A DNA stretch of 64,000 nt, taken from NCBI GenBank assembly GCA_016432545.1, contig CP066694.1:1433206-1497205 (forward strand). Reading direction: 5' to 3'. The notes under the pieces were generated by a model. That model did not search any database. It saw nothing but the letters and a program-made list of their open reading frames with translations, and had not been told where the DNA came from. The stretch comes from an archaeon. Lineage in GTDB: Archaea > Thermoproteota > Nitrososphaeria > Nitrososphaerales > Gagatemarchaeaceae. The first letter of the stretch is position 1, and every line of letters starts with the position of its first letter. The translations under genes and the position numbers were made by a program. Of the stretch, positions 40,807 to 48,743 are shown one piece after another.

Positions 40807-42024
40807 ATGAGACTCGGCCACCGCAGGGGGGTTTCTTCCATAATCGGGACGATTTTCTTTGTGTTCGTCATGATGATCGCGATCGGGGCGATTATTTACC
40901 TCTCAAGCCTCCAGAACCAATCCGCCCAGGTTCAACAGGTAGGGCTGAATCTCATGGCCGCCAGAGCATCGACGTCTCTCTCGTTCCAGAACTCAAACGG
41001 CCTCTCAGTCACTAACACCGGCAACACAGGGGCGACAATTGTGAACCTCATCCTGAAGTTCGCGAACGGCTCTGTCTACACCATCGGTGAGAACACAGGC
41101 GTCCCGAGCGGGGGCAACCAGGGCCTCTCCTCGATTGCCACAGGGACTTGCGGCGGGGGCACATGCTCGTCGAAGTATAGCGCCCTGCTTGGCAGCAGCA
41201 ACCCGGCGGACACAATTGGGGTGCTTACGTCCTCCGGGGCCTCCTTCTGGTATGCTTCTGCCGTCCAGCAGCCTGGCGTCCCGAGCTCGTGTGGCAGCGT
41301 CGGAACCCTGTCGATGCAGGTCTCCCCGGCGGGCACAGGAATGACCAGTCCAGGCTCGATAACCCAGTACTGCAACGGCCAACAAGTCAGGATAGAGGCG
41401 TACGCAGCTCCTGGTTACGCGTTCTCGTCATGGACTGGTTCAGGCACCGGCTCCTACTCCGGCAGCTCAGACCCAGCTACCGTCACGGTTAACAACCTGA
41501 TTACCGAGACCGCGAACTTCGTTGCGGGAACTGGCCCCCCACAGCCATCTGGTCAGGATCCTCCTCTTGTCTATGTGACCACGGCCTTTCAGTCCACAAG
41601 TCTGAGCACCTGGACTGCAATCAATCGTCTTTCATTTGCGGGCACCGCGAACACGCTCTATCAGGTAACATTATCTCTGGGATTCTACCAGTCAGGGAAC
41701 CAGTTTCCTGGACCGGGGTTTGGGGTTTCGGCTCCCAGCGGAGCAACCATGCTTGCCTGCGGGGGGCTGGCTCTCAACTATCCAGCTACACAGTGGTGCA
41801 CAATGAGTTTCAATGCTGTAATTGGCTCTTCGGTCTTTAGTGGCGGCGTCTCGGGCCTCGCTGATAATGCATGCTCGAGCTCAACGAGCCCATGCCTGTA
41901 TCAGGCGACCATCTACGTCGCGTTCGGCTCTACCGGGGGCACGTTCAACGTGGAATTCCAACAACCCGGCGGCACAACGGCGACGGTAACCCCGAATTCG
42001 GTCATGATAGTGACGCCAGGATGA
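40807..42024 (+). CDS. large pilin-like adhesin with an InlB-type repeat
   Basis: A 405-residue protein. The N-terminus MRLGHRRGVSSIIGTIFFVF is a typical archaeal class III signal and pilin helix. The domain around residues 170-245 (including RIEAYAAPGYAFSSWTGSGT and PATVTVNNLITETANFV) matches the divergent InlB B-repeat fold seen in surface adhesins. A further beta domain follows. GTTAAAAGCC about 26 bases upstream fixes the ATG at 40807. It may be a tip or minor pilin that contacts other cells. Confidence 0.78.
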   Translation: MRLGHRRGVSSIIGTIFFVFVMMIAIGAIIYLSSLQNQSAQVQQVGLNLMAARASTSLSFQNSNGLSVTNTGNTGATIVNLILKFANGSVYTIGENTGVPSGGNQGLSSIATGTCGGGTCSSKYSALLGSSNPADTIGVLTSSGASFWYASAVQQPGVPSSCGSVGTLSMQVSPAGTGMTSPGSITQYCNGQQVRIEAYAAPGYAFSSWTGSGTGSYSGSSDPATVTVNNLITETANFVAGTGPPQPSGQDPPLVYVTTAFQSTSLSTWTAINRLSFAGTANTLYQVTLSLGFYQSGNQFPGPGFGVSAPSGATMLACGGLALNYPATQWCTMSFNAVIGSSVFSGGVSGLADNACSSSTSPCLYQATIYVAFGSTGGTFNVEFQQPGGTTATVTPNSVMIVTPG

Positions 42025-42377
42025 GGCCAGGGTCCTCACTTCCGCAGAGGAAGGAATTCGATGCGCAATTCAGCGAGGTCTGCGAGTCGACGATGAGGGA
42101 AACGCTGGGCGAAAGCGGAACAAAGTCTGTAGTTTGGTGGCTCCACCAGTCGGGCGTCTCAATGAAGGACAGCTCACTTAGGCCACAGGATTTCGACGAT
42201 GCCCTTGTCGACCTGTTCCACCCGATGGGCGCGTTGGTAATCGAGACAAGAATCCTGGCGCGATTCTACAGGGGGCAGGGGGCGAAATACTCGCGCGGGG
42301 GCAGCCTGAGCTTCGGAGACGAAGTAGCGAAGGCAAGGCGACTTTTCGGGGGACCTAGAGAATCGGGACGACCGTAG
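42021..42377 (+). CDS. small soluble protein coupled to the adhesin
   Basis: A 118-residue protein whose ATG overlaps the adhesin stop (ATGA). It is helical and ends in a basic stretch (KARRLFGGPRESGRP). It contains CESTMRETLGESGTKSVVWW and DDALVDLFHPMGALVIETRI. No family recognised. Coupling suggests a role with the pilin cluster. Confidence 0.6.
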   Translation: MRPGSSLPQRKEFDAQFSEVCESTMRETLGESGTKSVVWWLHQSGVSMKDSSLRPQDFDDALVDLFHPMGALVIETRILARFYRGQGAKYSRGGSLSFGDEVAKARRLFGGPRESGRP

Positions 42378-42429
42378 GCACCCTTTCGGCGGCGAGTGCC
42401 GTTTTTAGGGCCGCTGTCCCATCCATTCG

Positions 42430-42870
42430 TTGAACTCAATCGGCGTACTCTTCCTCTACACCCCTTTTCCATGGTTGGCATTCGCATATGTAGCAGCCTA
42501 CCGTCATGACCTGACGAGGATAGCCAGGCCCATCAGAGATCGTGCGAGTCGGAAAGATTGGTGGTCAGTCTGTGAGTATCTAGGCCTAATCCGCGCGAGT
42601 GTCGCTAGACCGAAGGAAAGTACGTGGAAGGCTCCGCCCTTCATCGCAGTCGCTGTCTCGTCATTCATTAGCCTCCTTTGGCTCGCCACTCCTGTATCGT
42701 TGGCGTGGTACTACCTTTGCGCTCTTCAAGCTCTGGCCTCTCTGCCTCTATTCCTCCTGCTGGTCACCATGGCCGGGCCGATTCCCTTCAGGCCGTACAG
42801 AGACGTGCTACCGTACCCGCGTCTGGGGACCAGGGTGAGGCACCTCAAGAAGGCGAAGGAGGCGGCCTAG
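42430..42870 (+). CDS. membrane protein, possible N-terminal part of the coupling ATPase
   Basis: A 146-residue protein with a TTG start, a first hydrophobic helix (IGVLFLYTPFPWLAFAYVAA) and two more around residues 72-115, then a basic end (RHLKKAKEAA). It lies directly before the 42944 frame, which has no upstream start for 70 bases and is in the next frame. TraD/VirD4 proteins begin with such membrane helices, so the two frames may be one gene broken by a frameshift near 42870. Alternatively it is a separate membrane protein. Confidence 0.55.
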   Translation: MNSIGVLFLYTPFPWLAFAYVAAYRHDLTRIARPIRDRASRKDWWSVCEYLGLIRASVARPKESTWKAPPFIAVAVSSFISLLWLATPVSLAWYYLCALQALASLPLFLLLVTMAGPIPFRPYRDVLPYPRLGTRVRHLKKAKEAA

Positions 42871-42943
42871 GTCGACGAAAGAGAAACAAGGTGTTAGGGA
42901 AGAGGTAGTATTCTTCAACATCTCGCTCATCAACGGGGATCCG

Positions 42944-43891
42944 GTGTCCATCCCGCGATATCCACAACCGCAGCGTCTCGTCAGCGAACTGATTCGATCG
43001 ATCGAAGCCGCATCTCCCAGGTTCGCATGGATACAGTTCCTCTTCAAGCGGGTGAACCTATCTTCTGCGCTCGTTGCCCTGAGTAATTCGGTCCATTCTG
43101 CGGCTACGTTGATCAAGACTCCGAGAACGAGCCTGATCGACGGGAGCGAATTTGACAGGGCTGAACTGCACCGCGACTGGTACAGGAGGTCGGGCGAGAG
43201 GGTGAAGAGCATCGGCGCCCTCGTTCACAAGCCCCATGTCCTCCTCGCCATACAGGGGATGTGGGTCGGAGACCCATCGCAGTTGTCAGGGCTGCCCTTC
43301 AGGGACTGCTACGATGAGCACGACAGGCTCGGCGTCTTCGCCTACCGGAACCCCTGGATGCTCGCCGAACTAGTGGAGCGGAGGATGGTCGAGGACATCT
43401 CCTCCTACATCACGAGCTACGCCTCATCCCGCCTCGAGCCGCCGTCGTTCCTAGTCACCCAGGAGGAGGTACCGTACTACCTCCACTTTCCCGTGGCCAG
43501 ACAAACCGACTTCCTGAAGTCCGTGAGCTGGAAGCAGCACACGGCTGAGGTGAGGGAGGGTGATGTCGAAGGTGATGAGCCTAGGGTAGAGGCGGCGCAC
43601 TCGAAGGTACTGAGGCTGACGAAGGTCCCTTGGATTAGCGAGCCGCTAAAGGAGAAGGAAGGGGAGAGGCTGTCCCTGCTGCCCTCGCCGACGGTGAGGA
43701 GCTTTGAAATCACTTTCGCATCCGGGAGGACGGAGATCATACTTTCGTCCCGGACTGAGCGAGACACGGGAGAATATGTGGGCGTACTCGAGTCCGTGTA
43801 TGGTGAGCTAGATGTCGTAGAAGGCTCCCCACGACCCGACTTCCTGAGGGAGATACCCAGGCTTGTGGGGATTGAAAGGAATCCGGGCTGA
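42944..43891 (+). CDS. probable N-terminal half of a split VirD4/TraD-like coupling ATPase
   Basis: A 315-residue soluble protein with a GTG start; the open frame reaches back to about 42872 without a start codon. EAASPRFAWIQFLFKRVNLS and FEITFASGRTEIILSSRTER recall the domain before the motor in conjugative HerA-type ATPases. It ends in DFLREIPRLVGIERNPG, the last residues being encoded by a T-arm-like repeat. The motor domain that would be expected next appears at 45596 and starts just before its Walker A (MARLLDSNDMLFHILVAGGT). I infer one gene split by the 43.9-45.5 kb block. Confidence 0.55.
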   Translation: MSIPRYPQPQRLVSELIRSIEAASPRFAWIQFLFKRVNLSSALVALSNSVHSAATLIKTPRTSLIDGSEFDRAELHRDWYRRSGERVKSIGALVHKPHVLLAIQGMWVGDPSQLSGLPFRDCYDEHDRLGVFAYRNPWMLAELVERRMVEDISSYITSYASSRLEPPSFLVTQEEVPYYLHFPVARQTDFLKSVSWKQHTAEVREGDVEGDEPRVEAAHSKVLRLTKVPWISEPLKEKEGERLSLLPSPTVRSFEITFASGRTEIILSSRTERDTGEYVGVLESVYGELDVVEGSPRPDFLREIPRLVGIERNPG

Positions 43892-43912
43892 AGTCCTGGC
43901 GACCACACCGCA
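43879..43912 (+). repeat. T-arm-like repeat, copy 7
   Basis: GAATCCGGGCTGAAGTCC then TGGCGACCACACCGCA. GGG-CTGAAGT-CCT keeps the 7-base loop. The tail carries a small insertion (ACCACACCGCA for ACCGCA). It overlaps the 3' end of the split coupling-protein gene and opens the DoxX/SnoaL cassette. Confidence 0.65.
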
Positions 43913-43921
43913 ATTTGGATT

Positions 43922-44077
43922 CTAATCTGCTCCATTAGTTCCCGCGATGCATCCGCACAAACCAAATTCGTCAATTCGCGTGTTGCAGAACGGGCAAAGG
44001 ACATCAGAGTAAGCAACATCCTCTGATTTCTTTCCATAGAACTTAGTGTGATCATCCATTTCGGCTGTACCAGACAT
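43922..44077 (-). CDS. 51-residue zinc-ribbon-like protein
   Basis: A complete frame from ATG at 44077 to TAG at 43922. It encodes 51 residues with CPFC at position 28 and CGC at position 41 (DVLCPFCNTRIDEFGLCGC), a plausible small zinc site. The N-terminus is charged. It sits in the cassette with DoxX and SnoaL-like genes. The Cys spacing makes it a better candidate than a random frame of this size. Confidence 0.5.
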   Translation of the reverse strand: MSGTAEMDDHTKFYGKKSEDVAYSDVLCPFCNTRIDEFGLCGCIAGTNGAD

Positions 44078-44224
44078 CTCCAACCAGCCTTCGAAGTGAT
44101 TTTTTGAGAACTCTGCTAGTTTAACGTTTAGAGGGCTATGCGCATGTGGTCCTTAAGCTGGCTCATACTGAACTACATGGCTGGGCACCGGGCCATCTAG
44201 CAGGTGACGGGAAAATCCTCTCCG

Positions 44225-44650
44225 CTACAGTCCCAACAAGCCATCCAGCGAAAAGGACCCTGCCCCAAGCACGAGGAAGACTAGGGCCAGCAACAGGTAG
44301 ACGGCGTCGATTTCGTACGTGAGCTTCCCCTTCTCCACGCTGATGAAGCTGGCGTTCATCTTCGACTTCTTCATCAAGATGATCGACCCGAACTGGACGA
44401 CGAAGAAGAGGCCGATAAGGGGCGTCAGCAGGCCGAGTATCAGGAAGATTCCCCCGAGAAACTCAAGGACCGTTACCAGGTCGGCTGCGAGCGGCGGTAA
44501 TCCCATGCTCTTCAGCCATTGTCCGGCCTGAACTCTTCCTCCCTTTGCCTTCGGGTAACCGTGGAGCACCAACCCCGCCCCTACTGAAAGCCTTAGGATT
44601 AGCAGGAGCTCCGGCCCGTACGGGTTCAGGACTTCCAAGAGACCTGACAC
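44225..44650 (-). CDS. DoxX-family membrane protein
   Basis: A 141-residue four-helix membrane protein. LLILRLSVGAGLVLHGYPKA near the N-terminus, with the conserved Arg in the first helix and the HG pair, and LEFLGGIFLILGLLTPLIGL in the middle match DoxX/DoxD-like proteins, associated with thiosulfate:quinone oxidoreductase or oxidative stress. Which role applies here is unknown. It is the main gene of the repeat-flanked cassette. Confidence 0.85.
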   Translation of the reverse strand: MSGLLEVLNPYGPELLLILRLSVGAGLVLHGYPKAKGGRVQAGQWLKSMGLPPLAADLVTVLEFLGGIFLILGLLTPLIGLFFVVQFGSIILMKKSKMNASFISVEKGKLTYEIDAVYLLLALVFLVLGAGSFSLDGLLGL

Positions 44651-44930
44651 CTATGTCTTCGTCTCCTTGCGAAACCTAGGAGATTCTCGTGAGCGCTGCA
44701 TTAGCCCAACTTTCTCAGGCTCCCTTACATTAGGCGTGTTCATCGGTGACTCTTGAGACAAGTCTTGGATATATACTTAGTGTGAATTATTTACTTAGTG
44801 GTATTTCCGTAGCTACTTAGTATCGTTAGGCTCACCCGACACACGCATTGCAAAGAGACGACCGCACAGTCTTCAGGAGAATTACATCTTCTAGAAGACT
44901 TAAGATGAAGTTGGACAACAATCCACACGC

Positions 44931-45392
44931 ATGGACACGGAGTCCGTCGTCAAGCGTAATTTGGAGCTAATGAGGACCCTAGACGACGCTTGGAACGCCG
45001 GACCTGGAAGTCCTCTTTGGGAGACCTTCAGGGACCGTCATGGTGAGAACGTCGCCGTTTACTGGCCAGGCCAACCCAAGCCTACAAGAGGACGGCATAA
45101 CCATGACTTGGAAGCTGTTGAATTCTTCAAGACATTTCCGGACAACCACCTGATCAACAACCCGTACAAGATTTTCTTCGGTCAGGGTGACTATACCTGC
45201 ACGGTAGCAGATTTCTCAGGGACAATGAAAGGACCGATGAAGGCGGCTGATGGCATGGTGATTCCTCCAACGAACAGGAGTTTCCATGTGGAGTTCTGTA
45301 CAGTCGCGCACTGGAGTGACAAAGGGGAGATACTCGAGGAGCGGCTCTCCTACGACCTAGTCGGATTGATGAAACAAATCGGATTATCCTAG
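44931..45392 (+). CDS. SnoaL/NTF2-like protein
   Basis: A 153-residue alpha+beta barrel-like protein: an N-terminal helix (NLELMRTLDDAWNAG), AVYWPGQPKPTRGRHNHDLE, FFKTFPDNHLINNPYKIFFG and a beta-rich end with FHVEFCTVAHWSDKGEILEE. This is the pattern of SnoaL-like polyketide cyclases/ester cyclases, a fold used for many small-molecule reactions. ACTTAAGATG about 30 bases upstream is the likely TATA. The substrate is unknown. Confidence 0.8.
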   Translation: MDTESVVKRNLELMRTLDDAWNAGPGSPLWETFRDRHGENVAVYWPGQPKPTRGRHNHDLEAVEFFKTFPDNHLINNPYKIFFGQGDYTCTVADFSGTMKGPMKAADGMVIPPTNRSFHVEFCTVAHWSDKGEILEERLSYDLVGLMKQIGLS

Positions 45393-45490
45393 TTCGGAAG
45401 ATGAAGGTCTCAAGACTTCTGGGCCCGCAACTCTCTCTTCATAGAGCACATTCCTCTTTTGCGCAGGCCATTCGAAATATTGGTATTTTC

Positions 45491-45525
45491 GCCCAGCATG
45501 CTGGGCTGTAGTCCCAGCGACCGCA
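45491..45525 (+). repeat. T-arm-like repeat, copy 8
   Basis: A perfect 16-base palindrome GCCCAGCATGCTGGGC (45491-45506) followed by TGTAGTCCCAGCGACCGCA. GGG-CTGTAGT-CCC keeps the 7-base loop; one base of the tail differs (CAGCG for CGGCG). It closes the DoxX/SnoaL cassette 70 bases before the coupling ATPase. Confidence 0.75.
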
Positions 45526-45595
45526 TAGCAAATCGGGTTCGAACCGCGGCCCGTTAAAGGCGGTCCCTCGTCAGAAGCCTGAGGAACGAACCTGC

Positions 45596-48058
45596 ATGGC
45601 CCGGCTTCTCGATAGCAACGACATGCTCTTTCACATACTCGTCGCCGGGGGCACTGGCAGCGGAAAGACCAACGCTATCCTCTACATGCTAGACCTCTTG
45701 TTCAGGAAGGAGGACAAGGGAAGCGTACTTCCGGCCCTCTTCCTCTTCGATCCCGCCGGTGATGCCTCGATCGACCTTCTCCGAGCGATATCACCGACTG
45801 AGCGGAATCGGGTGGTCATCCTCGACCCCCAGTACGTCACCTTCGGCTTCAACCTCCTCTCCCTGCCTGAGGGCCTCGACGCTGTCGAGAAACCGGAAGT
45901 CCTCCAGATTCAGGTCGAGGAGTTCTCCGCGCTTCTCTCGGACGTATTCAACACCGACGCCACCACGGCCCCTCGCCTGATGTGGATCTTCAAGGGCGCC
46001 CTCTACTACCTCTACACATTCACCAACGACCCTACCTTCTGGGACCTCTACAACATCATGCTCCTATTCACCAAGAAGAAGGCGAGGGAGGTCGAGGACC
46101 TGTTCAGGAGGAGGGACATGAATGTCGAGATCATCGAACAGACCCTGGAGGCGATATCCAAGCTTCCCCAGGACGCTTACATGCCGGTCATCAACAGGAT
46201 TTCGAACTTCGTCCTGCCCCCAAGCTCGATCACCTTCAGGACGTTCTGCTCCCGCAAATCTACCTTCGACCTGGAGAAGCTCATGTCGCCCGGAAGGCTG
46301 ACCATCTTCAGGATACCCAGCAGCCTCCCCAACGAGTTCAGGAGACTTTTCTCCAGTGCCGTAGTGATGCAGCTCTATTTCGCCAGCCTGAAGCGGGCGA
46401 AGCGGCTGGAGAGGTCGGGCGAGCAGCCTACCGCGCGGATTCCCGTGGTCCTGGCCGCCGACGAGTTCAGGGACATAGGCGAGCTGAAGATCCTGAGGAC
46501 TATCCTCTCCCAGTCCAGGAAGTACGGCCTCTATCTTTGGATGGTGGTCCAGACGCTCTCCGAGATCCCCGAGGACCTCATGGGCTCGATACAGGCCAAC
46601 GTCGGCCCAATCCTGGCGTTCAGGGGGAGCCCCGACGACGCGCGGAAGCTGGGGAAGCTGCTTCTCCCCCAGCGGGCCGAGACGGTTGAGACGCTGATTC
46701 CGGGCTTGGAGGACTACGCCGCCCTCGTGAGGAAGAGGCCCGTCGGGGGAAGGCTGGTGGAGCCGCCCTTCAGAGTGACCTTCCCGAAGCTCCGGGACCC
46801 TGTCAACGAGTACGCCGGCGCTCTGTCTTACATGAAAGGCGACATGGACAGGGCCTACGGCGGCGCGGTCGCAGACAGGAACCTCGTCTACAAGAAGGAC
46901 CAGGAACTCGTGGCGAAGCTGAGGGGGGACTGCCCGCTCGAAATCCCCCTCTACTGGGTCCCGCTGACATACCTGCACCGCAACCGGGGGTGGAACCCCT
47001 TCACCCCGATGGCTGAGGAATTCGAGTCGGACCACGCGTGGGGACCGGACGTCCTCAAGGTCGCCCTTAGCCGCCTCGTCGACATGGGGAAGGTGCAGCA
47101 GAAGATCGATATCTGGAAGTTCAGGGCAGGCACGGACGCTAAGACCGGGAAGCCCATCTGGAAGGACCCCACGACCGAAGACGAGACGCTGAGGGCCAGG
47201 GAGGCCTTCTACTCCATCTCAGAGGATGCCCAGAAGGAGTACTTTGTTTTCTACAACAAGTCGGCGAAGTCGGACAGGGCGGGGGGCGACGTCCACGTCG
47301 CGCTAATCAAGCTGGTCCTGGAGGAGTACTGGAAGGAGGGGGCCTGGTGCGCGGTCGACAGAGGGGACAGGGCCGGACCCTTTCCGGACGTGCTGGTCCT
47401 CCATCCGAAGGTCACGATGGCGAAGGCTAAGGACGGAAGGCAGAGGGTCACCATGAGCACTGAGGAGTGGGACGAAGAGAAGAGGATGCCGGTGGAGTCC
47501 CAGGCGACGCCTTCCAAGAACCCGGACGGGGTCATGAACGACTACGAGAGGGACATGAAAGGGTGGGGGAGGATGAGGTTCGTCACGGCGACGAGGAATG
47601 ATATTGAGACTGTCAAGACCATCCTCCAAGGCAAGGAACTGTCAATGGTGCAGTTCGTCCACAAGGACGTAGGCCTGCCGCAAGACGAGCTTGAGAACCT
47701 GCTTGCTGCGGAGAAACAGCCTGTCTTACAGGCAGGCGCGGCAGAAGGGAAGGGAAGTCTTGCTGGAGCGGAGCAGGCCCTGGCGAGCGTTGAACGAAAG
47801 CCTGATCCAAGTATCCACGAGAACGAACTCAGGCTGCTCTCGGTGCTCCTCTCTTCCGGGTACAAGAACAGGCCGACCTTGGCGTCTGGCTTGGGGGTGG
47901 CGCCGCGGCAGGTGACGAGATATCTGGTCCACCTCCATAAGCTTGGACTGCTGTCGAGGACAGGGAAACGCTATCTGCTCATGCAGGAGGGACGCCGACT
48001 GGCGGAGCGCCATGATCAAGGGATGCCCGGCGGGCCGGCTCAGTTAAAGCTCGCCTGA
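45596..48058 (+). CDS. VirD4/TraD-like coupling ATPase (motor half) with C-terminal winged helix
   Basis: An 820-residue HerA/FtsK-type ATPase. Walker A is HILVAGGTGSGKTNAILYM at residues about 18-36, Walker B VVLAADEFRDIGEL near 290, followed by SRKYGLYLWMVVQTLSEIPE, the sensor-like region of conjugative coupling proteins. The C-terminal third is substrate-interaction-like, ending in a winged helix (RPTLASGLGVAPRQVTRYLV). It would pump DNA in conjugation. It starts abnormally close to Walker A, without the membrane and outer domains, which seem to lie at 42430-43891. Confidence 0.82.
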   Translation: MARLLDSNDMLFHILVAGGTGSGKTNAILYMLDLLFRKEDKGSVLPALFLFDPAGDASIDLLRAISPTERNRVVILDPQYVTFGFNLLSLPEGLDAVEKPEVLQIQVEEFSALLSDVFNTDATTAPRLMWIFKGALYYLYTFTNDPTFWDLYNIMLLFTKKKAREVEDLFRRRDMNVEIIEQTLEAISKLPQDAYMPVINRISNFVLPPSSITFRTFCSRKSTFDLEKLMSPGRLTIFRIPSSLPNEFRRLFSSAVVMQLYFASLKRAKRLERSGEQPTARIPVVLAADEFRDIGELKILRTILSQSRKYGLYLWMVVQTLSEIPEDLMGSIQANVGPILAFRGSPDDARKLGKLLLPQRAETVETLIPGLEDYAALVRKRPVGGRLVEPPFRVTFPKLRDPVNEYAGALSYMKGDMDRAYGGAVADRNLVYKKDQELVAKLRGDCPLEIPLYWVPLTYLHRNRGWNPFTPMAEEFESDHAWGPDVLKVALSRLVDMGKVQQKIDIWKFRAGTDAKTGKPIWKDPTTEDETLRAREAFYSISEDAQKEYFVFYNKSAKSDRAGGDVHVALIKLVLEEYWKEGAWCAVDRGDRAGPFPDVLVLHPKVTMAKAKDGRQRVTMSTEEWDEEKRMPVESQATPSKNPDGVMNDYERDMKGWGRMRFVTATRNDIETVKTILQGKELSMVQFVHKDVGLPQDELENLLAAEKQPVLQAGAAEGKGSLAGAEQALASVERKPDPSIHENELRLLSVLLSSGYKNRPTLASGLGVAPRQVTRYLVHLHKLGLLSRTGKRYLLMQEGRRLAERHDQGMPGGPAQLKLA

Positions 48059-48743
48059 AGGTCCGATGTCACCATTCACACCCGAAAGGTCACAATCCTG
48101 TCCTGCCATGTCATCATCGGGCCTGATAATGTCACCATCCGGTCCTCGCTATGTCACCATTGGCAGCGTCGATGTCACCATTCTGCTCGCAGGTCGGTTG
48201 GCGTAATAGAAATCGGCCCCGCGTTAAATGCCCACAGCCACTTTCATGTCGCTATTCATAGCAAACCCCCCCTTCAATCGCAGAGGCTCGTTCCAGTAGG
48301 AGCGTGCCGTCTCAGCATCCTAAGCGGTGCTTACGCCCGGACCAATCCAACCCGTTCATCACTACTTTTCGCGTTTCTTCACACAATGATCATTCAAACA
48401 AGGTTTGTTTTCAGATAGCCGTCTCGACGCTCTGCCCGTCCAAGGGACGTTAAACTGCCATCTGACGCCGGCCGAATTGCGCTGGGAAGAAGGGAGGCGG
48501 CCATCGCTCTGCCCTGCTCCTAGACCCGGGGATTCCAATAACAATCCCGTGACAAGTCTGGGATAAACCGGAAGTCCTCTGCTCGTGGTTTTCGCTCTTA
48601 GCGGCGAGCATCGACTTCTTGGCAGGCGCTGAGAAAGAAGCCATTGTCCGCTTCTTACCGTGACTCGGCCAGGTCTGACGGCGACGGTCCAGCCCCTCTC
48701 TCGGGGCGGGCCGAGGGCAATCAACCAAAGGAGGGTGATGTCA
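48059..48743. other. gene-free region with iterons, candidate origin or transfer region
   Basis: About 685 bases without a convincing gene. It starts with the iteron array (48068-48181). GCGTTAAATG at 48221-48230 is a TATA-like element before a 17-codon frame (48246-48299) that I do not trust. A plus-strand Shine-Dalgarno (GGAGGGTGAT, 48730-48739) precedes the TFB gene. Confidence 0.55.
48066..48183 (+). repeat. six iterons with 21-bp period
   Basis: The core GTCACCAT occurs at 48068, 48131, 48153 and 48174, with close variants GTCACAAT at 48089 and GTCATCAT at 48110. Intervals are 21, 21, 21, 22 and 21 bases, two turns of the helix, so a protein would bind all copies on one face. Most are extended to GATGTCACCATTC. 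Iterons of this kind are typical of plasmid origins, partition sites and copy-control loci. Confidence 0.82.

Noticed and set aside
45533-45560. CGGGTTCGAACCGCGGCCCG as a possible further tRNA end
   Set aside because: It has a T-loop-like TTCGAA but the stems do not pair as in a T-arm and the tail is unrelated.
48246-48299. 17-codon frame after GTTAAATG, downstream of the iterons
   Set aside because: The TATA-like element is closer than usual (about 20 bases) and no gene follows for 440 bases, so I do not list it as a cistron.
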